Shown piece by piece: positions 16,244-24,400 of a stretch of DNA of 64,000 nt. The DNA comes from RHKX01 sp963820055 (GTDB taxonomy: Bacteria > Actinomycetota > Thermoleophilia > Solirubrobacterales > 70-9). The position numbers and the translations under genes were made by a program. The stretch lies in contig CAWFYJ010000004.1 in assembly GCA_963820055.1 (NCBI GenBank), forward strand, positions 124,001 through 188,000, given 5' to 3'. The notes beneath the pieces were generated by a model. It did no database searches, was not told the DNA's origin, and saw nothing but the letters and a program-made list of their open reading frames with translations. How positions within the stretch are numbered: the first letter of the stretch is position 1; the number at the start of each line of letters is the position of its first letter.

Positions 16244-16348
16244 TCCGCGCCACTGCGCTCAGCTCAGTGGAGTCGAGAGCCGGAGCGCTCGTGGACGCTG
16301 AGCGGCGGCGGGGCTCGAGCCCCGCCGCCGCCCCGCCGACCAACGCTG

Positions 16349-17515
16349 TTAGTTCAGGCGCTCGACGATCATCGCCTCGCCCTGGCCCCCGGCGACGCAC
16401 ATGGTCTCGATGCCGACGCTGTGGTCGTCGGTCTCCATCACGTTGAGCAGGGTGCCCATGATCCGGGCGCCGGTCATGCCGAACGGGTGGCCCAGGGCGA
16501 TCGCGCCGCCGTGGGTGTTCATCTTCTCGAGCGGGATGTCGCACTCGTCCATGATCGGGATGACCTGGGCGGCGAACGCCTCATTGAGCTCAACGACGTC
16601 GATGTCGCCGATGGTCATGCCGGCCCGGTCGAGGACCTTCTTGACCGCGCCGATCGGGGCGACGCCCATGAACTCGGGGTTGTTGCCCTCGGTCGCGGCG
16701 GTGACGATCCGCGCCCGCGGGGTCAGGCCTAGCTCCTTGGCCTTCGTGTCGGACATGATCAGCACCGCTGCGGCGCCGTCGTTGAGCGGGCAGGAGTTGC
16801 CCGCGGTGACGCCGCCGCCGCCGAATGCCTCCGGCAGGCTGCCGAGCTTCTCGCGCATGTCGCCGCCGTCCTTGCGGGGGCCGTCGTCTTTGCTGACCTC
16901 GCCGTTCGGCGTGTCGACCGGGACGATCTCGCGATCGAAGAACCCGGACTCCTGCGACTCGACCGCCAGGTGCTGGGAGCGGAGCGCGTAGTCGTCCATG
17001 TCGTCGCGGGAGACGCCGTACTTCTCGGCGACGTTGACGGCGGTGATGCCCATGTCGATGTAGACGTTTGGGTAACCGTCGTGATCGCCGGTCAGCTTCT
17101 CGTTGCGATCCTCGACTCCGGCGGCCTCGCTGCGCTCGTTGAAGCGGGAGACGAACTCGATGCCGGCGGCGATGTAGGCGTCGCCCTCGCCGTTCTTGAT
17201 CGCGTTCGAGGAGTGGCGGATGGCGTCGAGCGAGGAGGCGCAGTACCGGGAGACGGTCACGCCCGTGGTCGTCTCCGGGAGGTTCTCGGAGAGGATCGAC
17301 ATGATCCGGCCGACGTTGAACGCCTGCAGGCCCTGCGGCATTCCGACTCCGGCGATGACGTCCTGGACGAGGGCGGGGTCGACGTCGGGGTTGCGCTCGA
17401 GGAGGCGGTCGATGACGAACGCGCCGGTCTCCTCCGGTCGAAGCTGGGTGAGCGACCCCTTGAAGGCGCGGCCGATCGGCGTGCGCAGGGTGTCGACGAT
17501 TACTGCCTCAGGCAT
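16349..17515 (-). CDS. Acetyl-CoA C-acyltransferase (thiolase)
   Basis: Degradative-type thiolase, the last step of beta-oxidation, splitting 3-ketoacyl-CoA with CoA. The protein has 388 residues. The acylated nucleophile is Cys92 in SRYCASSLDAI; the histidine motif is GGAIALGHPFGMTGAR and the second cysteine is in CVAGGQGEA; NEAFA is also present. I chose the ATG at 17515: AAGGAG sits seven bases upstream, and the TTG directly before it would shorten that spacing. It is probably functionally linked to the acyl-CoA dehydrogenase nearby. No hydroxyacyl-CoA dehydrogenase gene is adjacent. Confidence 0.93.
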   Translation of the reverse strand: MPEAVIVDTLRTPIGRAFKGSLTQLRPEETGAFVIDRLLERNPDVDPALVQDVIAGVGMPQGLQAFNVGRIMSILSENLPETTTGVTVSRYCASSLDAIRHSSNAIKNGEGDAYIAAGIEFVSRFNERSEAAGVEDRNEKLTGDHDGYPNVYIDMGITAVNVAEKYGVSRDDMDDYALRSQHLAVESQESGFFDREIVPVDTPNGEVSKDDGPRKDGGDMREKLGSLPEAFGGGGVTAGNSCPLNDGAAAVLIMSDTKAKELGLTPRARIVTAATEGNNPEFMGVAPIGAVKKVLDRAGMTIGDIDVVELNEAFAAQVIPIMDECDIPLEKMNTHGGAIALGHPFGMTGARIMGTLLNVMETDDHSVGIETMCVAGGQGEAMIVERLN

Positions 17516-17642
17516 CAAGTAACTCCTTGGTCAGGACGAGAGAGGGTCTCCCGATGGATAGAGAGGTGCCTGCAGAATGCTACGCATCCGCGCCAATCTC
17601 GGGCCTTCGAAGGCGGGCGAGTCTCTATCCTCGGCACCTCCG

Positions 17643-18008
17643 ATGACCCCCGAAGCAACCGAGAACGAGCTCGAGATCGGGCCTCGCGATGCGGCCGACA
17701 AGGTCGCCGCCGGCGCCCAACTCGTAGACGTCCGCCAGGACTGGGAATACGACGCGGGCCACATCGCCGGCGCCGAGCACATCCCGCTCGAGGACCTGCC
17801 CGCCGCCTCGGAGCGCCTCGATCAGGGCCGGCCGATCGTCTTCCAATGCCGGACCGGCAGTCGCTCGGCGCTCGCCACGCAGGTCTTCAGGGCGTCCGGC
17901 TTCGAGGCCTACAACCTCGCCGGCGGCCTCCACGCCTGGGTCGACGACGGACTCGAGATCGAGCCCGCCGACGGCCACGTCGCGGACGCCCGCCCGGACG
18001 CGAGCTGA
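17643..18008 (+). CDS. Rhodanese-like domain protein
   Basis: A 121-residue single-domain rhodanese. The active-site loop is FQCRTGSRS with Cys69; VDVRQDWEYDAGHIAGAEHIP is the standard CH2A-like block (residues 28-48). Such proteins carry persulfide sulfur; the acceptor is unknown. The ATG at 17643 is preferred because the longer frame from 17577 adds no family sequence. TATCCT lies about 11 bases upstream and could be the -10 element. The next gene starts six bases after the stop. Confidence 0.85.
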   Translation: MTPEATENELEIGPRDAADKVAAGAQLVDVRQDWEYDAGHIAGAEHIPLEDLPAASERLDQGRPIVFQCRTGSRSALATQVFRASGFEAYNLAGGLHAWVDDGLEIEPADGHVADARPDAS

Positions 18009-18013
18009 TCCCG

Positions 18014-18766
18014 ATGGAGGGACGCCCGCCCGCGAATCCGCCCGGAGGCGCGCCGCCTCCATCCCCGCCCGGCGGGACTCCGCCCGCGCAGCCTCAGCCT
18101 CCGCAGACCGCGCCTCCCGCCGCACCGGCGATGCCACCGCAGGCACCGGCACCCGCCGGCGCCCCGGCTCCCGGCGGGTCCGAGCCGCTGACCGAGATCC
18201 ACCCGCCGCCGCAGGCGCCGACACCGGCAACCGGCCGCCCCGCCGCGCCCGCTCAGCCGGGACCGAACCCGCCGCCGCCCGGCGCCGTGCCTCCGCAGCC
18301 GGGCTCGCGCCGCCCGACGATCGCCCCCACGCGGCGACCGACCGGCGCGCAGCCGGTCAGCCTCGCCGGTGAGATCGAGGGTCTCCGCTCCTGGGTCGCC
18401 CAGCTCGATCGCAAGATCGGCCTCCGCACCTACCTGACGCTTGCCGCCGCTCTGCTGGCGCTCGCCTGCTCGATCGTCGCGGTCGTACTAGCAGTCGATG
18501 CCCGCGACAACGCCGCGAGCAGCGACGACATCGCCGGACTCGAGCGGGAGATCGCGGCGCTCCAGGGCACCGCCGGCGTCGCCGCGACGGACCCGGCGGC
18601 GACGGTCGACACGAAGGCGATCGAGGATCGCCTCGGCGCGCTGGAGTCGCAGGTCGACGACCTCGCCTCCTCCCAGGACGCGTCCGACAAGCGAATCGGC
18701 GTCATCGAGGACGACATCGACGATCTGCGCAGCCAGATCAGCGATCTCAACAGCAACGGCGGCTGA
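18014..18766 (+). CDS. Pro-rich, single-pass membrane protein with coiled-coil tail
   Basis: A 250-residue protein of unknown function in three parts: a disordered Pro/Ala/Gly-rich N-terminus (residues 1 to about 115), one membrane helix (about 139-162, LTLAAALLALACSIVAVVLA), and an acidic coiled coil (about 170-250) with heptads such as LGALESQVDDLASSQ. By the positive-inside rule (Arg and Lys before the helix) the Pro-rich part is cytoplasmic and the coiled coil external. The start is an ATG six bases after the rhodanese stop. Composition, not homology, is the basis for this description. Confidence 0.7.
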   Translation: MEGRPPANPPGGAPPPSPPGGTPPAQPQPPQTAPPAAPAMPPQAPAPAGAPAPGGSEPLTEIHPPPQAPTPATGRPAAPAQPGPNPPPPGAVPPQPGSRRPTIAPTRRPTGAQPVSLAGEIEGLRSWVAQLDRKIGLRTYLTLAAALLALACSIVAVVLAVDARDNAASSDDIAGLEREIAALQGTAGVAATDPAATVDTKAIEDRLGALESQVDDLASSQDASDKRIGVIEDDIDDLRSQISDLNSNGG

Positions 18767-18827
18767 CCGGCCCTCGGGGTCCAGTGACGTCCGGAATCGG
18801 CTCTAGGGTCCCGTTCGTCAGGTGATT

Positions 18828-18872
18828 GTGCCGGACGGCACGAGCACCCTTCTAATCAGGGCGCGAGCGCCC
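18828..18872 (+). other. Two small hairpins in the DUF5679 leader
   Basis: GTGCCG-GA-CGGCAC (18828-18841) and GGGCGC-GA-GCGCCC (18859-18872) are perfect inverted repeats. The second ends just before the ribosome-binding sequence GGAAGGAG. They may stabilise the short mRNA or adjust translation. Confidence 0.5.
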
Positions 18873-18887
18873 GGAAGGAGACCGACC

Positions 18888-19037
18888 ATGCCTGTTGAGG
18901 GTTACTGCGTCAAAGAGCGCAAGAAGGTCGAAATCAAGGACCCGGAGCAGATCACGATGAAGAACGGTCGTCCCGCGGTCACCGGAACCTGCCCGGACTG
19001 CGGCACGAAGATCTTCAAGATCGGCAAGATGAGCTGA
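18888..19037 (+). CDS. DUF5679 small Cys-containing protein
   Basis: A 49-residue basic protein that starts MPVEGYCVKERKKVEI and ends with TGTCPDCGTKIFKIGKMS. The CPDC pair plus Cys7 form a small zinc-ribbon-like motif. The domain is known as DUF5679 and also occurs at the ends of some DNA topoisomerase I proteins; the stand-alone role is unknown. AAGGAG lies eight bases upstream of the ATG. Flanking hairpins suggest it is its own transcription unit. Confidence 0.85.
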   Translation: MPVEGYCVKERKKVEIKDPEQITMKNGRPAVTGTCPDCGTKIFKIGKMS

Positions 19038-19040
19038 CCC

Positions 19041-19061
19041 GCTCCCCGGCCGCCGGGGAGC
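19041..19061 (+). terminator. Terminator-like hairpin after DUF5679
   Basis: GCTCCCCGG-CCG-CCGGGGAGC is a perfect 9-bp stem starting four bases past the stop, followed by TTCG. Two more hairpins follow: CTCCGGA/TCCGGAG (19083-19103) and GGCGGTT-TGCCG-AACCGCC (19120-19138). The first is the best terminator candidate. Confidence 0.6.
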
Positions 19062-19172
19062 TTCGAAGCACGACGCGAGGGCCTCCGGATCCGGCTTCCG
19101 GAGTCGTCGTCCGGTGGTCGGCGGTTTGCCGAACCGCCACCGCTGGTGACGAAAGGCGCAATCGGTGGAACA

Positions 19173-19628
19173 ATGCTGCGACCGATGTCCGGTCCGCAGA
19201 AACCGCTCGAACTGATCCTGGCCCGGAACCTCCTGACGAGCGTCACCACGCCGGCCTTCCTCGTCGCCAAGGACGGCACGCTGCTGTTCTACAACGAGGG
19301 CGCCGGTGCGCTGATCGGGCGTCCCTTCGAGGACACCGGACAGCTCGACCTCGAGGAGTGGACCCGCCGCTTCGGCCCGTTCGACGAGAACGACGAGCCG
19401 CTCTCGTTCGAGGAGCTGCCGCTGACGCGCGCCCTGCGCGAGGGGCGCCCCGCCCATGACGAGTTCTCGGTCCGCTCCGCCGACGGCGTCATGCACCGGA
19501 TCGCGGCGAGCGCGATGCCGATCGTCGGCGCCGCCACCGGCGCCTCCGGCGTCATGGTGATCTTCTGGCCCGTCGATGAGGAGGTGGCCCGCGAGGTCAC
19601 GACCGGCCGCCACGAGGTGACGCCGTGA
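19173..19628 (+). CDS. PAS domain protein
   Basis: A 151-residue single-domain PAS protein. The fold is recognisable from VTTPAFLVAKDGTLLFYNEGAGALIGRPF and the C-terminal strands with HRIAASAMPIVG and GVMVIFWPVDEE. There is no kinase, GGDEF or DNA-binding domain, so it would act through a partner. The ATG at 19173 is chosen (GGTGGAAC just upstream); a GTG at 19146 would add nine residues. Its stop overlaps the GTG of the following MBL-fold gene (GTGA), implying coupled translation. Confidence 0.7.
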   Translation: MLRPMSGPQKPLELILARNLLTSVTTPAFLVAKDGTLLFYNEGAGALIGRPFEDTGQLDLEEWTRRFGPFDENDEPLSFEELPLTRALREGRPAHDEFSVRSADGVMHRIAASAMPIVGAATGASGVMVIFWPVDEEVAREVTTGRHEVTP

Positions 19629-20515
19629 AGGTTCGGATCTGGGGTGCTCGCGGATCCGTGCCGGCCCCCGGGCCGGAGATGAACCGCTACGGCGGTAACA
19701 CCTCGTGCGTGGAGCTGACGCTGTCGAGCGGCGAGACGCTGATCCTCGATGCCGGCACCGGAATCCGCACGCTCGGCTTCTCGCTGCCGCCGGACCTGCC
19801 GCGGATCAACATCCTCCTCACCCACCTCCACCTCGACCACATCCAGGGCCTGATGTTCTTCCCGCCCTGCTTCCGCCCGGAGTCGAACATCCGGATCTTC
19901 GGCCCGAGCTCGCCGGAGGCCTCCCTGGAGGCACGGATCGCCCGCTACATCTCCGCGCCGCTCTCGCCGGTCGAGGTCCGCGAGCTGCCCTGCGACGTCT
20001 CCTTCCTCGACGCACCCGCGAGCGAGTGGCAGATCGGCAGCGCGACGATCCGCGCCGAGGCGGTCACCCACCGCGGCCCGACGCTCGGCTACCGGATCAC
20101 CGACGGGGACACGACCCTCTGCTACATCCCCGATCACGAGCCGGGCCTCGGCGCCGACCTCGCGAAGCTGAACGAGGAGTGGATCTCCGGCTACAACCTC
20201 GCCCGCGACGCCGACCTGCTCATCCACGACTGCCAGTACACCGACGAGGAGTACCCGGGCCACGAGGGCTGGGGTCACTCGCCGATCAACGAGGCGATCA
20301 CCTTCGCCAGCCGGGTCGGGGCGAGGCGCACCCTGCTCTTCCACCACGACCCGCTCCACACCGACGGCTTCCTCGACGACCTCCATCGCAGCGCCCGACG
20401 GCGCTGGCAGGAGCTCGGCGGCGACCCCGAGCAGATCGGGATCGCGGCCGAGCGTGCCGAGTTCGTCGTCGAGGCCCCGGCCGAGGCGCCGGCGCGGCCT
20501 CGGATCGCCGTCTGA
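19625..20515 (+). CDS. MBL-fold metallo-hydrolase
   Basis: A 296-residue metallo-beta-lactamase-fold enzyme. The zinc motif is THLHLDH, and further metal ligands lie in AVTHRGPTLGYR, CYIPDHEPG and LLIHDCQYT. The N-terminus, KVRIWGARGSVPAPG, and the HHDP motif resemble ribonuclease Z-like and cyclic-nucleotide phosphodiesterase-like MBL proteins often fused or linked to PAS or response-regulator domains. The substrate is unknown. The GTG start overlaps the stop of the PAS gene, so the pair may work as a sensor with a hydrolase. Confidence 0.85.
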   Translation: MKVRIWGARGSVPAPGPEMNRYGGNTSCVELTLSSGETLILDAGTGIRTLGFSLPPDLPRINILLTHLHLDHIQGLMFFPPCFRPESNIRIFGPSSPEASLEARIARYISAPLSPVEVRELPCDVSFLDAPASEWQIGSATIRAEAVTHRGPTLGYRITDGDTTLCYIPDHEPGLGADLAKLNEEWISGYNLARDADLLIHDCQYTDEEYPGHEGWGHSPINEAITFASRVGARRTLLFHHDPLHTDGFLDDLHRSARRRWQELGGDPEQIGIAAERAEFVVEAPAEAPARPRIAV

Positions 20516-20667
20516 GCGACCCCCCCTCCACGACGGCAGACGGCTCGATCCCGCTGCCTAAGCCGTTTTCGGACTCCTGATCCCCGGTGGTACAAGCCGC
20601 CGGGACGAATTTTCGACGCCGGGACAAACACACGAAGTGCCCGCCGTCTGACACTGCTCACGTTGGC

Positions 20668-20714
20668 AAGCCCGGGCCGTCACCTGACCATGCCGGTCGC
20701 CGGGCTTCTTTTCT
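20668..20714 (+). terminator. Terminator or attenuator in the amt leader
   Basis: AAGCCCGG (20668-20675) pairs with CCGGGCTT (20700-20707), followed by CTTTTCTC, the most T-rich tract in this part of the window. It ends 37 bases before the amt ATG and 150 bases after the MBL-gene stop. It is either a terminator for the upstream operon or, if amt transcription starts before it, an attenuator. Confidence 0.6.
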
Positions 20715-20750
20715 CATCCGCAGACGATCCGAGAAGTGAGGAGTAGATAC

Positions 20751-22265
20751 ATGAGACGAAAGTACCTTTGGGCGCTGCCACTGGCGCTCGTGGCGCTGCT
20801 GGCGTTCGCGCCGGGGGCGCTGGCGAACGTCGAGGGGCAGGTGGGGAAGCTTTCCGCCGCGAACGACGAGACGGCCGCGGCCCTCAACACGACCTGGGTG
20901 ATCGTCGCCGCCTGCCTGGTGATGTTCATGCAGGCGGGTTTCGCGTTCCTGGAGGTCGGGTTCTCACGGGCTAAGAACGCCGGTGCGGGGATCGCAAAGA
21001 TCCTGGTCAACTACTCGATCTGCGCGCTCCTCTACTGGGCTGTCGGCTTTGCGCTGGCGTTCGGCGGCACCGGCTGGTTCGCCGGCGATCAGGGCTTCTT
21101 CCTCGACGTCAGCTCGCTGGCATCGGATGCGGCGGCACAGATCCCGCTGCTGGAGGTCGCACCGATCAGCCCGGCGGCGCTGTTGTTCTTCCAGTTCGTG
21201 TTCTGCGCCGTCTCGCTGGCGATCGTCTGGGGTACGACGCTGGAGCGCATCAAGTTCGGCGCCTACGTGATCTACGCGATCATCTTCAGCGCGCTGATCT
21301 ACCCGATCATCTCCCACTGGATCTTCGGTGGCGGCTGGCTGCAGGTCAGCGTCGGGATGCAGGACTTCGCCGGATCGACGGTGGTGCACCTGATCGGTGC
21401 AACCGGAGCGCTGGCGGCACTGCTGCACCTCGGACCGCGGATCGGCAAGTTCGGTCGTGACGGCAAGCCGCGAGCGATTCCAGGGCACTCGATGCCGATC
21501 GTCGGCCTCGGGATCCTGATCCTCTGGCTCGGCTGGTTCGGGTTCAACCCGGGCTCGACGCTCGGCGTGTTCGGAGCGGCCGCGGACGGCATCGGCAACA
21601 GGTTCGCCGAGGTCGCACTGGTCACCAACCTCGCCGCAGCGGCGGGCGTGATCGCGGCGGTGATCGTCATGTACTCGCTCCGCAAGACCGTGGACATCGG
21701 TATGGCGGGCAACGGCGCAATCGCCGGCCTGGTCGCCATCACGGCTCCGTCCGGCTACGTCGAGTACTGGGCGGCTCCGATAATCGGCGCCATCGGCGGA
21801 ATCATCGTCGTGTTCGGCGTACTCGGCATCGAGAAGAAGCTCGACGACCCCGTCGGCGCCCTCTCGGCACACGGCCTCGCCGGTGTCTGGGGAACCCTCT
21901 CGTGCGGTCTGTTCACCGCGCCGAGGTTCGCCGAGTACAACGGCGTCGGCGAAGCGGGCCTCTGGTACAACGGCTCGTTCCACCAGCTCGGCGCGCAGGC
22001 GATCGGCGTCGGGGCGGCATTCGTCTCGGTGTTCGTCGTCTCCTACGCGGTGTTCTTCGTGATCAAGAAGACCATCGGTCTGCGGGTCACGGCGGAGGAA
22101 GAGCTGGCCGGGCTCGATATATCCGAGCACGGCATGTATGGATACCCGGAACAGTTCATTCCGGCCGAGGAGTACGGCTTCGCCAGTGTGACGCCCGCGG
22201 GCAGCAGCACTGCAAAGCCGGCCGCCGTAACCCCGATGACGGCAAACCCGCCGTCCAACGCGTAG
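20751..22265 (+). CDS. amt: Ammonium transporter
   Basis: A 504-residue Amt/MEP/Rh-family channel for ammonium. It has an N-terminal signal peptide (LWALPLALVALLAFAPGALA) and about eleven membrane helices. Family marks include STVVHLIGATGALAAL, HSMPIVGLGILILWLGWFGF followed by NPGS, and the conserved C-terminal GLDISEHGMYGY. The ATG is preceded by GAGGAG at 20738-20743. glnK follows after 16 bases, the classic pairing in which GlnK plugs the channel when nitrogen is plentiful. Confidence 0.96.
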   Translation: MRRKYLWALPLALVALLAFAPGALANVEGQVGKLSAANDETAAALNTTWVIVAACLVMFMQAGFAFLEVGFSRAKNAGAGIAKILVNYSICALLYWAVGFALAFGGTGWFAGDQGFFLDVSSLASDAAAQIPLLEVAPISPAALLFFQFVFCAVSLAIVWGTTLERIKFGAYVIYAIIFSALIYPIISHWIFGGGWLQVSVGMQDFAGSTVVHLIGATGALAALLHLGPRIGKFGRDGKPRAIPGHSMPIVGLGILILWLGWFGFNPGSTLGVFGAAADGIGNRFAEVALVTNLAAAAGVIAAVIVMYSLRKTVDIGMAGNGAIAGLVAITAPSGYVEYWAAPIIGAIGGIIVVFGVLGIEKKLDDPVGALSAHGLAGVWGTLSCGLFTAPRFAEYNGVGEAGLWYNGSFHQLGAQAIGVGAAFVSVFVVSYAVFFVIKKTIGLRVTAEEELAGLDISEHGMYGYPEQFIPAEEYGFASVTPAGSSTAKPAAVTPMTANPPSNA

Positions 22266-22281
22266 AGAGGAGGGAAGCAAT

Positions 22282-22653
22282 ATGAAGAAGGTCGAGGCGT
22301 TCATCCGCCACGAGGCGTTCGAGCCGATCCGTCAGGAGCTGCTCGAGCGTGGAATCCCGTCCCTCTCGATTTCCGAGGTGAAGGGCTCGGGACGCCAGAA
22401 GGGCGTGGTCGAGCACTACCGGGGCGCGAGCCTCGCGGTCAACGTGAGGCCGAAGCTCAAGATCGAGTGCGTCGTCGACGACTCCGAGAAGGAGATGGTG
22501 GTCGAGACGGTCCTCAAGCACGCGAGGACCGGATCGATCGGCGACGGCAAGATCTTCGTCCTGCCGGTCGAGGAGGCGATCCGCATCCGCACCGGCGAGG
22601 AGGGCGAGGACGTACTGCAGTCCCACGAAGGGCCTGAGATCCCGGCGGCCTAG
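22282..22653 (+). CDS. glnK: Nitrogen regulatory protein P-II (GlnK-like)
   Basis: A 123-residue P-II protein, slightly longer than the usual 112. The T-loop reads VVEHYRGASLAVNVRPKLKI: Tyr46 is present but residue 51, the Tyr that is uridylylated or adenylylated in other bacteria, is Leu. The C-loop region keeps GSIGDGKIFVLPVEEAIRIRTGE for ATP/ADP and 2-oxoglutarate sensing. It lies directly after amt, so it should regulate that channel by effector binding rather than covalent modification (inference). GGAGGG precedes the ATG. Confidence 0.94.
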   Translation: MKKVEAFIRHEAFEPIRQELLERGIPSLSISEVKGSGRQKGVVEHYRGASLAVNVRPKLKIECVVDDSEKEMVVETVLKHARTGSIGDGKIFVLPVEEAIRIRTGEEGEDVLQSHEGPEIPAA

Positions 22654-22681
22654 GGGAGGCAGCGGGAAAGGAAGTACGCGA

Positions 22682-22708
22682 GCGGGCCGGCCGGGATGGC
22701 CGGCCCGC
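22682..22708 (+). terminator. Strong hairpin between glnK and the S51 peptidase genes
   Basis: GCGGGCCGGCC and GGCCGGCCCGC form a perfect 11-bp stem with a GGGAT loop, followed by a second GC-rich hairpin (22706-22728). It begins 28 bases after the glnK stop and could end most transcripts while letting some read into the peptidase genes. Confidence 0.6.
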
Positions 22709-22761
22709 CGCGGTTCTACCGGCGGCGGCCGGAGGAAATGGGAATCGGAGGAGGTGCAGGT

Positions 22762-23544
22762 ATGAACGATGAGGCGAACGTCGTCCCCTTTCCACAGGCG
22801 GACGAGCGGCAGATCGTGGCTTTCGGCGGCGGCGGCTTCTCGATGGAGGCCGGCAACCCGCTGCTCGACGACTACGTGCTCGAGCTGGCGAGAGCTCGCA
22901 ACGAGCGCCCGCGGATCTGCTTCCTGCCGACGGCCAGCGGCGACGCCGACCACTACGTCGTCCGCTTCTATCGGGCGTTCGGAGGGAAGGGCTGCGATCC
23001 CTCCCACGTCTCGCTCTTCCGCCGCGACCGCGGCGCCGACGACCTGCGCGAGCACCTGCTCTCCCAGGACCTGATCTACGTCGGCGGCGGCAGCGTCATC
23101 AGCCTGCTCGGTACCTGGCGCGCCCACGGCATCGACTCGATCCTCGCCGAGGCATGGCGCCGCGGCGTGATCCTCTGCGGGCTCAGCGCCGGCTCGCTCT
23201 GCTGGTACTCGGAGGGCGTCACGTCCTTTCACGGAGAGGTCCTGCGCGTCCGCGGCCTCGGCCTGCTGCCGTGGAGCAACTGCGTCCACTACGGAAGCAA
23301 GCAGGGCCCGCGGGAGCCGTACCACGCGATGCTGCGGCGGGGGATGTGTCCCGGGTACGCGGCCGAGGACGGCAGCGCCCTGCACTTCCGCGGCTCGCGG
23401 ATGGTCGCCGCGGTCGCCTCCCGACCCGACGCCCGCGCCTGGTGCGTCGGCGACGGCGGCGATCGCGTCATCGAGACTGCGCTCCCGACCCGCTACCTCG
23501 GCGAGGAGCCGAGGGAGGGCGACGAGCTGCACGCGGTCGCTTAG
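22762..23544 (+). CDS. Peptidase S51 (dipeptidase E / cyanophycinase-like)
   Basis: A 260-residue serine hydrolase of family S51. The nucleophile is Ser142 in CGLSAGSLCW; ICFLPTASGD and DLIYVGGGSVISLL are the other family blocks. Characterised members cleave Asp-X dipeptides (PepE) or release dipeptides from cyanophycin. The location just after amt-glnK suggests nitrogen scavenging, but the substrate is not known. The ATG at 22762 is supported by GGAGGAGGTG upstream. A close paralogue follows 16 bases after the stop. Confidence 0.88.
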   Translation: MNDEANVVPFPQADERQIVAFGGGGFSMEAGNPLLDDYVLELARARNERPRICFLPTASGDADHYVVRFYRAFGGKGCDPSHVSLFRRDRGADDLREHLLSQDLIYVGGGSVISLLGTWRAHGIDSILAEAWRRGVILCGLSAGSLCWYSEGVTSFHGEVLRVRGLGLLPWSNCVHYGSKQGPREPYHAMLRRGMCPGYAAEDGSALHFRGSRMVAAVASRPDARAWCVGDGGDRVIETALPTRYLGEEPREGDELHAVA

Positions 23545-23560
23545 GCGCGAAGATAGGCGC

Positions 23561-24367
23561 ATGTCAGGAGCGATCGTCGCCATCGGCGGCGCGGAATTCC
23601 AGATGCGCCCGGAGAACGAGGCGCTGCTCGACTACATCGTGTCGCTGCTCGACGGCCCCGCCCCGCGGGTCTGCCTCGTACCCACCGCGAGCGGCGATCC
23701 GCAGGATCAGATCGCCGCCTTCCACGCGATGATGGAGCGGCGCGGCGTCGTCGCGTCCTCGATGTCGCTCTTCCGCCTCGGCGACGTTCCCGTCGACCCG
23801 GCGGAGCACCTGCTGGCCCAGGACGCCATCTACGTGACCGGCGGCAGCATGGTCAACCTGATGGCGCTCTGGCGCGAGCACGGCATCGATCTCCTGATGC
23901 GCCGCGCTCACGAGCAGGGCGTGCTCCTCTGCGGCTACAGCGCCGGCTCGATGTGCTGGTTCGAGTCGGGCATCTCACGAGGGGGCGGGCTCCCCGCCGC
24001 CGTCGCGGGCATCGGCCTGGTTCCCAGCAGCCACTGCGTCCACTACTCGCAGGACCCGGCTCGGCGTGACGCCTACCGCCGGGCCGTGGCCGGGGGCGGG
24101 ATCGGGCCTGGGCTCGCCCTCGACGACCACGCTGCGGCACTGCTCCGCGACGGCGAGCTCGTCGAGGCGGTGCGCTCGCGCGAGTCCGCCTCCGCCTTCC
24201 GGGTGGCGCCCGACGGGGACGGCGGCGTCACCGAGACGCCGATCGACGCTCGCCTCCTCCCCGCTCCACTGGAGTCGCCGGAGCCGGGGCTGGCCGAGAT
24301 GCGGGAGCTCCGGCGGATGCGCTCGGAGCGGGCGCCGGGTCCCGGGCGTCTCGGCCGTCGCGACTGA
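23561..24367 (+). CDS. Peptidase S51, second tandem copy
   Basis: A 268-residue paralogue of the preceding gene. The nucleophile is Ser127 in CGYSAGSMCWF; VCLVPTASGDPQDQ and DAIYVTGGSMVNL match the same blocks. It differs by an extra Arg-rich tail (last 30 residues). The two proteins share layout but diverge well beyond a recent duplication, so they may differ in specificity or pair as a heteromer (inference). Both are probably on one transcript. Confidence 0.87.
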   Translation: MSGAIVAIGGAEFQMRPENEALLDYIVSLLDGPAPRVCLVPTASGDPQDQIAAFHAMMERRGVVASSMSLFRLGDVPVDPAEHLLAQDAIYVTGGSMVNLMALWREHGIDLLMRRAHEQGVLLCGYSAGSMCWFESGISRGGGLPAAVAGIGLVPSSHCVHYSQDPARRDAYRRAVAGGGIGPGLALDDHAAALLRDGELVEAVRSRESASAFRVAPDGDGGVTETPIDARLLPAPLESPEPGLAEMRELRRMRSERAPGPGRLGRRD

Positions 24368-24400
24368 CGCGGGCGCGAGAGAGGCGAAGGCGACCGGGCG

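Larger units (their letters stand above)
15885..16348. other. 464-base non-coding block with repeated hairpin element
   Basis: No gene supported. The block contains copy A of a dispersed repeat (15917 to about 16070), the 18-base palindrome AGGCCCATATATGGGCCT (16108-16125), a reverse near-copy of the shared motif (CCCTCACTGCCAA, 16165-16177), and a perfect hairpin TTTGGTCCGC-TAT-GCGGACCAAA (16221-16243). It ends with a GC-rich palindromic stretch at about 16308-16334, next to the thiolase stop. Confidence 0.7.
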
